A DNA stretch of 46,101 bases from Myxococcota bacterium (GTDB lineage Bacteria > Myxococcota_C > UBA6777), in the NCBI GenBank assembly GCA_023150835.1, contig JAKLKB010000039.1, positions 1 to 46,101 of the forward strand, written 5' to 3'. The translations under genes and the position numbers were made by a program. Numbering within the stretch: the first letter of the stretch is position 1; each line of letters opens with the position of its first letter. Below the pieces are notes generated by a model. The model was given only the letters and a program-made list of their open reading frames with translations. It ran no database searches and was not told the DNA's origin. This document shows, one piece after another, positions 1 to 7,239 of the stretch.

Positions 1-2
1 AG

Positions 3-26
3 CCCTCCCCCGTGAACAGGGGAGGG
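3..26. repeat. GC-rich hairpin, 8-bp perfect stem
   Basis: CCCTCCCC pairs with GGGGAGGG around an 8-nt loop. A similar hairpin, CCCCCCGT/ACGGGGGG with a 2-nt loop, lies at 111-128, and a looser version (CCCCC...GGGGG around TCGTTCATAA) at about 32921-32943. All three share a GTTCA/TGAAC core, which suggests a third small repeat family. Function is unknown. Confidence 0.5.
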
Positions 27-110
27 AGCGAAAGTCGGAAGCAGCGGGGATGTTGTTTTTTCGTGACGCACGCTGTATGCACGAGACGCAGACGCTGCCC
101 GTTCCAACTT

Positions 111-128
111 CCCCCCGTTCACGGGGGG
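111..128. repeat. GC-rich hairpin related to 3-26
   Basis: Perfect 8-bp inverted repeat with a 2-nt TC loop, followed by a G-run and an A-run. It lies in the 378-bp gene-free left edge of the window. It could act as a terminator for a gene to the left, but no upstream gene is visible. Confidence 0.45.
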
Positions 129-199
129 ATTGAGGGGGGGAGAAAAAAAAAAGGCGATCAAGACCGACTCTACGAGGTTTCCACCTTAACAAGGCGCGT

Positions 200-216
200 G
201 TGGGGCCGCGCCCCAC
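200..216. repeat. F2 repeat fragment (terminal hairpin only)
   Basis: GTGGGGCCGCGCCCCAC is identical to the terminal palindrome of the F2 element at 33504-33520. The rest of F2 is not recognisable here, so this is a fragment. It is followed within 20 bp by an F1 element, an association also seen at 33273-33525. Confidence 0.6.
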
Positions 217-236
217 AGAATCTATCCAACCGCGTC

Positions 237-350
237 ATACGATATCCGAGAGATCTGTGATCGAAGGAGAGCGCCCAAACACCCTGTGCTTGGGCAGCCA
301 CAGGGGGCTGCCCCTACCTTTTTTACGATCACACAATGGGCTGATTTCGT
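237..350 (-). repeat. F1 MITE-like element, copy a
   Basis: Full-length copy of the dispersed F1 element. One end reads ATACGATATCCG...TGTGATCG and the other CGATCACA...GATTTCGT, forming imperfect terminal inverted repeats. The core is the hairpin GGGCAGCCACAGGGGGCTGCCC. Together with the hairpins and F2 fragment it fills the gene-free stretch 1-378; no convincing gene was found there. Confidence 0.75.
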
Positions 351-378
351 CTAAGTCCTATCCCTATACAGAACAAGT

Positions 379-1284
379 CTACGGAACAAAGCAAACTTGC
401 GAGGCACAGCGCATGGACTTGGGGCAACTTGCATCGCTTCCGCCGGGGCAGGTGTACGCGCAGTATTTGAGATTGAGTCCTTGAAAGAAGGCGCAAAACG
501 AAGTGCGGTTGGGATCTTTTGCGGTGCAAGCGGTATCATCGGAGCAAGGCAGCGTGCAAAGACCTTTGTCGGCTCCTTCGGCGCGTACACACAGCAACGG
601 AGCGCGGCAAAAATCCCCTTCGGACGGAGAACACAGACTGCCAAAGTCCAAGGTTCCCGCAGTATCGGCGTAAAAAGGCAAGCAGATCTGTTGTCCTCCC
701 CCAATCGACTGGCAGCGATGCCCGGGATAGGTGCAATCTGAATCGTTCTTGCAGGCGCTTTGCATACAGTAGGTTTTGCCTTGCGCGGTCGCGGTGCAAG
801 CAAAGGCGGATTGTGGGCAGGCAGGCACATCAGCGACTCGACAAGGGCGCAAGCAAACACGCGGTCGTTCGGGTCGATACGACGCACACACCAAGCCATC
901 CGAACAAAAAGACGGGGATTTTGCAGCAAAAGGCTCGCAGCGCTCGCCTTCGATCAAGCAATCTTCGTCCACGCGGCCATCGCAATCGTCATCTTTTCCG
1001 TTGCAAACTTCGGTGGATGGGACGCAGATCGCGTCCTTGTCGCTACCGTCGGTGGTGGGGATTTGGCATCCTTGGTTGACGCAACGCTCGCCTGATACCG
1101 AACAATCGGCGTCTTGTTGACAAGGCACAAGACAACGCTGCTCTCGACAACGCAAGGGTTCGGGGCAATCTTGATCGCCAAAACACGCAAAGCCTTTGAG
1201 ATCGGGGGGCTGGAAGAAACAGGCCGTTTTCAAGGAAAGGAAACACAACAACAAAAGTCCACAAAAGCCGACAGAGCGAAGCAA
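379..1284 (-). CDS. Cys-rich secreted protein with MopE-type motif
   Basis: 301-residue probable exported protein. The N-terminus (RSVGFCGLLLLCFLSLKTAC) is a signal peptide; the Cys at its end could be lipidated, but the lipobox is poor (K at -3). The mature part is built of short Cys-rich blocks of the form CxxDxDCxxxxxCxxxxC, plus one CNGKDDDCDGRVDE motif near residue 95, a presumed metal- or calcium-binding motif frequent in Myxococcota surface proteins. The start is TTG directly after the TAA stop of the methyltransferase gene; a GAGG lies 8 nt upstream inside that gene, so the two are probably translationally coupled. The precise function is unknown. Confidence 0.85.
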   Translation of the reverse strand: MLRSVGFCGLLLLCFLSLKTACFFQPPDLKGFACFGDQDCPEPLRCREQRCLVPCQQDADCSVSGERCVNQGCQIPTTDGSDKDAICVPSTEVCNGKDDDCDGRVDEDCLIEGERCEPFAAKSPSFCSDGLVCASYRPERPRVCLRPCRVADVPACPQSAFACTATAQGKTYCMQSACKNDSDCTYPGHRCQSIGGGQQICLPFYADTAGTLDFGSLCSPSEGDFCRAPLLCVRAEGADKGLCTLPCSDDTACTAKDPNRTSFCAFFQGLNLKYCAYTCPGGSDASCPKSMRCASQVCFVP

Positions 1285-2193
1285 TTAGCCAACCTCATAA
1301 AGACGAAATGGACGGATCATCGGGCGTTGCGGAGTGCTTTCTTTTTCTTTTGCGCGCTTTAAGGCTTCAAAGCGGCGGATCGAAAGATCAAGATATTCTT
1401 TTTTGAGGTCGAAGCCGACGTACGACCGACCGTAGGCCCACGCCATCAGTCCAGCGGTCGAACTGCCTGCAAAAGGATCGACCACCAGATGGCCTTTTCG
1501 AGTGCTTGACAACACCACGCGCTCCAACAACTGTTCGGGTTTTTGGGTGGGGTGTTTGCCGTGAAATTTTTCGTGACCACGAGCCGAACCGATCGACCAG
1601 ACAGAGCGCATCTGTTTGCCGGGCTTTTTCAAGAAGTCTTGTTCGCTCCACGATCCATTTTTCATCATATCGTAATCGAAGGTGTGTTTGGCGCGGGGAT
1701 CTTTAAGCGCCCACAACAGCGTCTCGTGACTGGCGGTAAAATAACGGCAGCTCAGGTTGGGGGAGGCGTTGGGTTTAAACCAACAGATATCGTTGAGCAT
1801 CTTAAACCCTTCGAGTTGAAGGGCATAACCACAAGCATAAATCGAATGGTACGAGCCGCTGATCCAGATCGTCCCTTCGGGCTTGAGGACGTGTCGGCAA
1901 AGTTGGATCCAGTTTCGATGAAAAGCGAAGTCTGCTTCGGCTCCGTTGCTACGGTCCCATTCGCCTTTGTTGACACTTGCGCGCCGCCCGCCTTGGCAAG
2001 TAAACCCCCCGTTGGAAAGGTTGTAGGGTGGATCGGCAAACACCATATCCACGGTGTTTTCGGGGAGCGCTCGAAGGAATTCGAGCGAGTCCCCGTGATA
2101 CAACACAAAACGCTCGCTTTCATAATAAGGCTGAACGCCTTCGATCCTGATCATCTTTGCACCCGCCATCAGCGATGTATCCACAAACGACAC
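1285..2193 (-). CDS. DpnA-like site-specific DNA methyltransferase (adenine N6, class beta)
   Basis: 302 residues. The catalytic motif IV, DPPYNLSNGG (residues 54-63), precedes the AdoMet-binding motif I, DPFAGSST (about residue 240), the order of class beta amino-methyltransferases. Blocks such as SVNKGEWD, WISGSYHSIY, NLSCRYFT and KHPTQKPEQLLERV match my recollection of M2.DpnII (DpnA), which methylates adenine in GATC; specificity is inferred, not proven. No restriction endonuclease gene is visible, so it is probably an orphan enzyme. The GTG at 2193 is the longest start; ATG at 2169 is an alternative and neither has a strong SD. It abuts the downstream Cys-rich gene. GATC is very frequent in the whole window. 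Confidence 0.9.
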   Translation of the reverse strand: MSFVDTSLMAGAKMIRIEGVQPYYESERFVLYHGDSLEFLRALPENTVDMVFADPPYNLSNGGFTCQGGRRASVNKGEWDRSNGAEADFAFHRNWIQLCRHVLKPEGTIWISGSYHSIYACGYALQLEGFKMLNDICWFKPNASPNLSCRYFTASHETLLWALKDPRAKHTFDYDMMKNGSWSEQDFLKKPGKQMRSVWSIGSARGHEKFHGKHPTQKPEQLLERVVLSSTRKGHLVVDPFAGSSTAGLMAWAYGRSYVGFDLKKEYLDLSIRRFEALKRAKEKESTPQRPMIRPFRLYEVG

Positions 2194-2778
2194 GCATTCT
2201 CAAGAGAGAAGCCCCCACAGAAGGCTGCACCCCACGGAAGATTCGGCATATCGCAGACAAAGCCCTTTGGGAGGGCCACCGAACCTTGCTTGAACCTTCG
2301 GACAACCCTTGACGCGAGAACTTTTCCACGCAGCTTTTTGTATGCTGAAAGGTTCAGATCCGTTTGTCAACAACAAAATGCACCTTGTATGCTGAGAGAT
2401 CGCTGGATCCAAACAAAAAAGAGGCGGATACTTGAACGATTTTGTTTGGCAGACCGCCAAAAAGCGAGACAAAACACAGCACCATAGGTCTTTCACACAG
2501 AAAGCTTGAGGGTGGCATGAGAGACCGCGCCAAAAATCTTGCACAACGCCACGTACTCAGGCGACAAGCTTTTTCACGACAGGCCGCTCAACGTTGTCGA
2601 GATCACCCAAATCACCGAAACAACGGCTCGCTAAGAATATGCCTTCATTCAAATCAACGATTCGCATCAAGGATCAACTCCCTTGCCAAAGGCTTTCTAC
2701 CCCCCCCCACTCCCCAAAGACCAAGGCATCGGCTTTTTGACTCGCCCGCCCGTAGCAAAATGGCTTGCGCAAGTCATT
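2194..2778. other. Gene-free stretch upstream of two divergent genes
   Basis: About 585 bp between the divergent methyltransferase and MopE-type lipoprotein genes. Short reading frames exist on both strands, but none has a credible start with an SD site or a recognisable product. It should contain the two outward promoters; I see no clear -35/-10 pair. Confidence 0.4.
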
Positions 2779-3729
2779 TTGCCCCTGCGTTCGGGACGCA
2801 CAAACACCTTGTGGATGGTTGCGTTGTGGGCGCTGTTGTGGGGTTGTACGATCCCGACCTTGCCACCCGATCCGCTGCTTTGCCAACAAGACGATGACTG
2901 TAACGTCGGGCAGTTGTGCCAACAAGGACAGTGTGTCGTGTTTTTTCGAGAGCGCTCCCCTTCGGACGCCAGCCACACCGAACCAGTCGCCGATATCCCG
3001 CCTGCTTGCCTTGATGGTCAAACCAAGCCTTGTTCCCAAGATGGCGCATGTTCGGGCGGTGTCTCGATCTGCAAACAGGGTCGATGGGAACCTTGCCGCC
3101 CCGCCCAACCCACTCCCGAACTTTGCAACGGCAAAGACGACGATTGCGACGGCCAGATCGACAACAACCTGCGTCCACCGCTGTGCAACCTCCAAAAAGG
3201 CGTCTGCGCAGGAAGCGCCCAAGTCTGCGGCGGAAGCAAAGGATGGTTGGATTGCGATCTATCCCGATACAACGCACACAACAGCGATTACCAAGCCACC
3301 GAAGAAAGCTGCGACGGCAAAGACAACGATTGCGATGGCATCGTCGATCCTGCGTGGCTGTGTGGCTGCAAAGCAGGTGATCGCCGCGCTTGTTACAACG
3401 GACCCGGCAAGAGCCGAGATCTCGGTTCCTGTCGGGCAGGTTATCAACTCTGTCAAGACGGCCAATGGGGTCCATGCCAAGAAGAACGACTACCGAGCCG
3501 CGAAGTCTGCGACGGCAAAGACAACAATTGTGACGGTCGCATCGACGAAACCGACCCCAATCTCGACCAGCCTTGTGTTATCCCCAAAGCCAACGGACCC
3601 TGCCAACAAGGCACGATGCGTTGTCGTGATGGCGTGCTTCTGTGCCAAGTCGCCTACATCGCCCGCCCCGAGATCTGCAACGGCAAAGACGACGATTGCA
3701 ACGGCAAGATCGACGAAGGATGCCGCTAA
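2779..3729 (+). CDS. MopE-type lipoprotein with four CxGKDxxCxG motifs
   Basis: About 316 residues. From TTG 2779 the protein begins with an Arg-containing n-region, the hydrophobic stretch WMVALWALLW and a lipobox LLWGC, so it is probably an outer-membrane lipoprotein. The mature part has four regularly spaced motifs: CNGKDDDCDGQID, CDGKDNDCDGIVD, CDGKDNNCDGRID and CNGKDDDCNGKID. Between them are Cys-rich spacers with GxCxxGxxxCxxGxWxxC patterns. Such repeats occur in Methylococcus MopE and in many Myxococcota surface proteins, where they are thought to bind metal. The frame is open from TTG 2683, so the start is uncertain; ATG 2815 would remove the charged n-region. Molecular role unknown. 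Confidence 0.85.
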   Translation: MPLRSGRTNTLWMVALWALLWGCTIPTLPPDPLLCQQDDDCNVGQLCQQGQCVVFFRERSPSDASHTEPVADIPPACLDGQTKPCSQDGACSGGVSICKQGRWEPCRPAQPTPELCNGKDDDCDGQIDNNLRPPLCNLQKGVCAGSAQVCGGSKGWLDCDLSRYNAHNSDYQATEESCDGKDNDCDGIVDPAWLCGCKAGDRRACYNGPGKSRDLGSCRAGYQLCQDGQWGPCQEERLPSREVCDGKDNNCDGRIDETDPNLDQPCVIPKANGPCQQGTMRCRDGVLLCQVAYIARPEICNGKDDDCNGKIDEGCR

Positions 3730-3730
3730 C

Positions 3731-3758
3731 TTGACTGCGTGGCGAAGATGAGTATGTT
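3731..3758 (+). promoter_or_regulatory. Candidate sigma-70 promoter of the Mrp gene
   Basis: TTGACT (3731-3736) and TATGTT (3753-3758) are 16 bp apart, in the 175-bp gap upstream of the Mrp ATPase gene. The call rests on motif similarity and position only. Confidence 0.35.
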
Positions 3759-3904
3759 CTCTTGCCTTCTGAGCATACACGGCACATATCGCCTATCCTC
3801 ACGCTCAGCCAAACCCAAAAGGACGTATCCTCCGCCCTTTCCAAAGCCCCAAAAGCTAGACGCTCTCTGGCCGAAATGCGCCAGCACAAGGAGACCTCAA
3901 TACA

Positions 3905-5008
3905 ATGAGCGCAGAGATCCAAAAGGTGCTTGAGGCCCTTGCCCAAGTCGCCGACCCCGTCATGCACATCCCTCTCACCAGCCTTGAGATGATCCGCGAT
4001 ATCCAAGTCCAAAACAAACAAGTGTCCCTCACCGTCGAACTCACCACCTCTTCCTATCCGCATCGTCAAAAAGTCCAGCAACAGATCGAATCGATCCTCC
4101 AAGGACTTGGCTACACCTGCCACCTCCACATCATCGAAAAGAGCAACGCCCAAAGCAGCAGCCCCGCAGGCAAAAAACACAGCCTCGCCAAACCCGCCCA
4201 GAACACCCAAGAAGCCCAAGCAGCAGAGCAGATGCCGCTAAGCAATATCAAGCACATCATCTTGGTGGCCTCAGGAAAAGGCGGCGTTGGCAAATCAACG
4301 GTTGCCGTCAACTTGGCCGCGTCTCTCGCGCTCTCAGGTGCGAGCGTCGGTTTGTTGGATGCCGATATCTACGGTCCTTCCGTCCCGATCATGCTTGGAC
4401 TCGACGGCAAAGGCCAGCCCGAGATGATCAAAGAAGGCGAAGAACAGCGCATCATCCCGATGCACGCCCACGGCATCGAAGCCATCTCGATGGGATTCTT
4501 TGTGCCTCCCGATGTAGCGATGGCTTGGCGTGGACCGATGGTGCATAGCGCGCTGCTTCAGTTTATGCGCGAAGTGGCTTGGAGTGATCTCGATTATATG
4601 GTCATGGATCTTCCCCCCGGCACAGGCGATATCCAGATGACACTTGCCCAACGTGTCAAAGTCTCGGGATCCGTCGTCGTCACCACGCCCCAACTTGTCG
4701 CTCTTGCCGATGTGATCCGCGCCAAAGCTTTCTTTGACAAACTGCGTGTCCCCATCCTCGGGGTCGTAGAAAATATGAGCTACTTTGTGGGCGATGATGG
4801 CAAAAAATACGATATCTTTGGTAGTGGCGGTGGTGCCCATGCTGCCGAGCGTTTTGAACTCCCCCTGCTTGCCGAGATACCTCTCGCTCCCGAAGTCCGC
4901 ATCCAATCCGACGATGGTACACCTGTTGTGATATCCCACCCCAACCACCCGGTCTCGAAAGCCTTTATGGGACTTGCCCAAAAAGTCCGTGAGATGTGTC
5001 CTCTCTAA
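3905..5008 (+). CDS. mrp: Mrp/ApbC-family P-loop ATPase, Fe-S carrier-like
   Basis: 367-residue cytoplasmic protein, the usual length for bacterial Mrp/ApbC. Residues 1-85 form a DUF59/MIP18-like domain. The deviant Walker A motif GKGGVGKST is at 124-132, followed by a MinD/ParA-type ATPase with DADIYGPSVP and DLPPGTGD. The family binds and transfers Fe-S clusters. The CxxC that normally follows ENMSYF is replaced by VGDDGKKYDIFG, so the bridging cluster seen in other Mrp proteins may be absent. The start ATG has AAGGAG upstream (about 3889-3894). The gene converges with the kinase gene; the two stop codons overlap by 4 nt. Confidence 0.93.
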   Translation: MSAEIQKVLEALAQVADPVMHIPLTSLEMIRDIQVQNKQVSLTVELTTSSYPHRQKVQQQIESILQGLGYTCHLHIIEKSNAQSSSPAGKKHSLAKPAQNTQEAQAAEQMPLSNIKHIILVASGKGGVGKSTVAVNLAASLALSGASVGLLDADIYGPSVPIMLGLDGKGQPEMIKEGEEQRIIPMHAHGIEAISMGFFVPPDVAMAWRGPMVHSALLQFMREVAWSDLDYMVMDLPPGTGDIQMTLAQRVKVSGSVVVTTPQLVALADVIRAKAFFDKLRVPILGVVENMSYFVGDDGKKYDIFGSGGGAHAAERFELPLLAEIPLAPEVRIQSDDGTPVVISHPNHPVSKAFMGLAQKVREMCPL

Positions 5009-7179
5009 GGTTTTTTCTGTCGCTCCGAGCGCCGCATCGCCTTGCGTAACAAACGCGGCATCTTGCTCATCACATCCGACGAAGCCACATAACCCGCCGC
5101 CCCCACCTCCAGCGCCTTGTTCATCAGCATAAAATCCCCGTCCTCTCCGACAAGAAAGATCGGCGAAGAATGCCCTTGCTGTTGGAACAACCCCATCACA
5201 TCCTCCCATCTCGCACCAAACGGTGGGCGAAGATCGACCACCAGCGGGCAAGATCGACCCTCCTGCAAAGCTGCCGCCAGATCAGACCACTTGGAAAAGC
5301 GCGTGGTGCGATACCCGTTGGCGCTCAGGCTCGCCAAGATCGAGTGAGATGGATCGGTCTGCGTTCCCGATTCGACCACCCAGATCATCTCATCACGCAA
5401 CGGATCTTCCGCAACTTCGCTGCGCGCAGGCAAAGCAGGGATCCCCACCGCTGCCGCACGCGATGCCCGATCCGCTTGCTCCAAAAAACGCTTCACTTCG
5501 TCGTTGCTTTGGGCTTGTTTGGCCGATCGCAAAGCGGTCAAAAATTGTTGCGTATCTTTGGGCCGCTGGTTGGGATCTTTGGACATCGACTGCAACGCCA
5601 ACTTCTCTAAGGCTGCGTTGATCGGCTTTTCTTTGTAGCGCACCGAAGGAGGTGTCGGCTCCACGAACATCTGTTGCATCAACACGGCCATGATGTTGTC
5701 GCCCGAAAAAGGCAACTCGCCGCACAACAACTCGTACAAAAGAACCCCCAGCGCGTAGATATCGCTGCGCGCATCGATATCCATCTGGCCTCGGCATTGT
5801 TCGGGTGACATATAATACGGTGTCCCCATTGTCACACCCTCGACCGTCAAGCGCTCTTCCACCGACGTCCCCACCAAAACCGCCAAACCAAAATCCACCA
5901 CCTTGACGATCTCTTTGCCGTCACGATCCTTCAAGATCATCACGTTCTCAGGTTTGAGATCCCGATGGATTAAGCCCGCTCCATGCGCAGAGATCAACAC
6001 ATCGCAGACTTGGCCCAAGATCCCAACGATACGTTCTTCGGAAAGCGGAAATTCGTGCTTGATCAGATCCTCCAAGGAACGCCCTTGTAGGTACTCCATC
6101 GCGATATACGAACGCCCCTCCCATTCGCCATAATCGTACACCATCACCGCGTTCGGATGCACAAAGCGCGTCATCGACCGCGCCTCTCGCTCAAACCGCT
6201 GTTTGCGATCCGCTTGTCGCATCAACTCATCGTGCAACAGCTTGATCGCCACCGATCGCCCCAAGCCCAACTGCTCGGCCAGATACACCTTCCCCATCCC
6301 ACCCCGCCCCAGCAACGAACGCAAGACAAAACGGCCATTCACGATCTGCCCCGCCAACGGATCTTTTGGAACGATCGGCTTGGTCGCCAAAAAAAGCTCC
6401 AGATCCGCATTCACGGGATGCGAAAGCGCCTGTCCTGCGGGTGGCTTGCTTTGATTGGAAGGTTTCGCCCCTGTCGCAGATGCGGAGGGAGTCGACGAAG
6501 GCGGCATCACCGCAGGAAGAGAAGCTCCCGAAGGCGCTTCCATCGTTCCTGCCGCGATCAGTGATGCTTTTGAAGCTGTCCACTCCACAAACTCCCCTGA
6601 CGGCGGCATCACCGCATCCCCCCCAAAAAGCATCGCGTCGGTTGGATGGCCGTCTGCGATATTCAATGCCCCTGTTTGGTTCAAGGCTTCGGGAGTATAG
6701 TACTTTTCTGGCGATGCGTCAGGAAAATCCTCTTGCGCGATGCGGCGTCCCAAGACCGCCGGAGTATCGGAGACCAAGACCCCCGATATCGGAGGCGTCA
6801 GATCCATCGTGTTGATCAGCGTCCGTTGCGGGGCCTTGTTACGGATGACAGGGGTTTCGGAAACCAAGACCCCTGATATCGGAGGCGTCAGATCCATCGT
6901 GTTGATCAGCGTCTTTTGTGGGGCTTTGGGTGACGCTGTCGCTTTTCCTGTACCATCGGCCTCCTGCGCTTTCCCTTGTGGCAAAGAAGAGGCCGCAGCG
7001 GCAGAGTCGGTCTTGTTCTGCGATGCCGCAGCGACACCAACATTGTTCTCCAATGCAGCGGAAGAAGCGTCTTTTTGGACAGCATCGAAAGTCATCGTGT
7101 GCGTGAATGGCTTTCGATGCAAAGGCGTGGGTTGTCCTGCTGTATCCGCCTTTTTACCCCGATTTCCTTGATCAGTCAC
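5005..7179 (-). CDS. Ser/Thr protein kinase with C-terminal receiver-like domain
   Basis: 724 residues from the GTG at 7179, which has GGAGG 6 nt upstream; an in-frame GTG at 7194 lacks such a site. The first ~270 residues are Ala/Ser/Pro/Thr-rich and contain a 30-residue tandem repeat with the core TLINTMDLTPPISGVLVS. A Hanks-type kinase follows (about 277-550): GRGGMGKVY glycine loop, VAIKLL lysine, HRDLKPEN catalytic loop, DFG and GTPYYMSPEQ. Residues ~595-715 resemble a response-regulator receiver, with Asp in LVVDLRPP but no obvious conserved Lys, so it may be degenerate. No transmembrane segment is seen, so it is probably cytoplasmic. It is last in a four-gene minus-strand cluster with an adenylate cyclase and two envelope proteins. 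Confidence 0.93.
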   Translation of the reverse strand: MTDQGNRGKKADTAGQPTPLHRKPFTHTMTFDAVQKDASSAALENNVGVAAASQNKTDSAAAASSLPQGKAQEADGTGKATASPKAPQKTLINTMDLTPPISGVLVSETPVIRNKAPQRTLINTMDLTPPISGVLVSDTPAVLGRRIAQEDFPDASPEKYYTPEALNQTGALNIADGHPTDAMLFGGDAVMPPSGEFVEWTASKASLIAAGTMEAPSGASLPAVMPPSSTPSASATGAKPSNQSKPPAGQALSHPVNADLELFLATKPIVPKDPLAGQIVNGRFVLRSLLGRGGMGKVYLAEQLGLGRSVAIKLLHDELMRQADRKQRFEREARSMTRFVHPNAVMVYDYGEWEGRSYIAMEYLQGRSLEDLIKHEFPLSEERIVGILGQVCDVLISAHGAGLIHRDLKPENVMILKDRDGKEIVKVVDFGLAVLVGTSVEERLTVEGVTMGTPYYMSPEQCRGQMDIDARSDIYALGVLLYELLCGELPFSGDNIMAVLMQQMFVEPTPPSVRYKEKPINAALEKLALQSMSKDPNQRPKDTQQFLTALRSAKQAQSNDEVKRFLEQADRASRAAAVGIPALPARSEVAEDPLRDEMIWVVESGTQTDPSHSILASLSANGYRTTRFSKWSDLAAALQEGRSCPLVVDLRPPFGARWEDVMGLFQQQGHSSPIFLVGEDGDFMLMNKALEVGAAGYVASSDVMSKMPRLLRKAMRRSERQKKP

Positions 7180-7235
7180 CGCGTGCCTCCACACAAAAAA
7201 TTGTCAGCCACCGCGTGCCTCCACACAAAAAATTG
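7172..7235. repeat. 32-bp tandem duplication over the kinase start
   Basis: 7172-7203 and 7204-7235 are 32-bp direct repeats differing at one base. Each carries the same GGAGG and GTG on the minus strand. The promoter-proximal copy opens a short reading frame that ends on the kinase start codon. Confidence 0.9.
7176..7211 (-). CDS. Possible 11-codon leader ORF coupled to the kinase
   Basis: Created by the 32-bp duplication. The GTG at 7211 has its own GGAGG 6 nt upstream and encodes MADNFLCGGTR. The TGA stop overlaps the kinase GTG as GTGA, the classic arrangement for translational coupling. It may be a mere by-product of the duplication; whether it is translated is unknown. Confidence 0.3.
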   Translation of the reverse strand: MADNFLCGGTR

Positions 7236-7239
7236 GCGG

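Noticed and set aside
1543-2487. 314-residue plus-strand reading frame
   Set aside because: Antisense to the methyltransferase, without motifs or SD.
4334-5251. 305-residue minus-strand reading frame opposite mrp
   Set aside because: Asp/Gly/His-rich shadow; mrp is certain on the other strand.
7177-7194. GTG 7194 as kinase start
   Set aside because: It lies upstream of the GGAGG that serves GTG 7179 and has only an A/T run before it.
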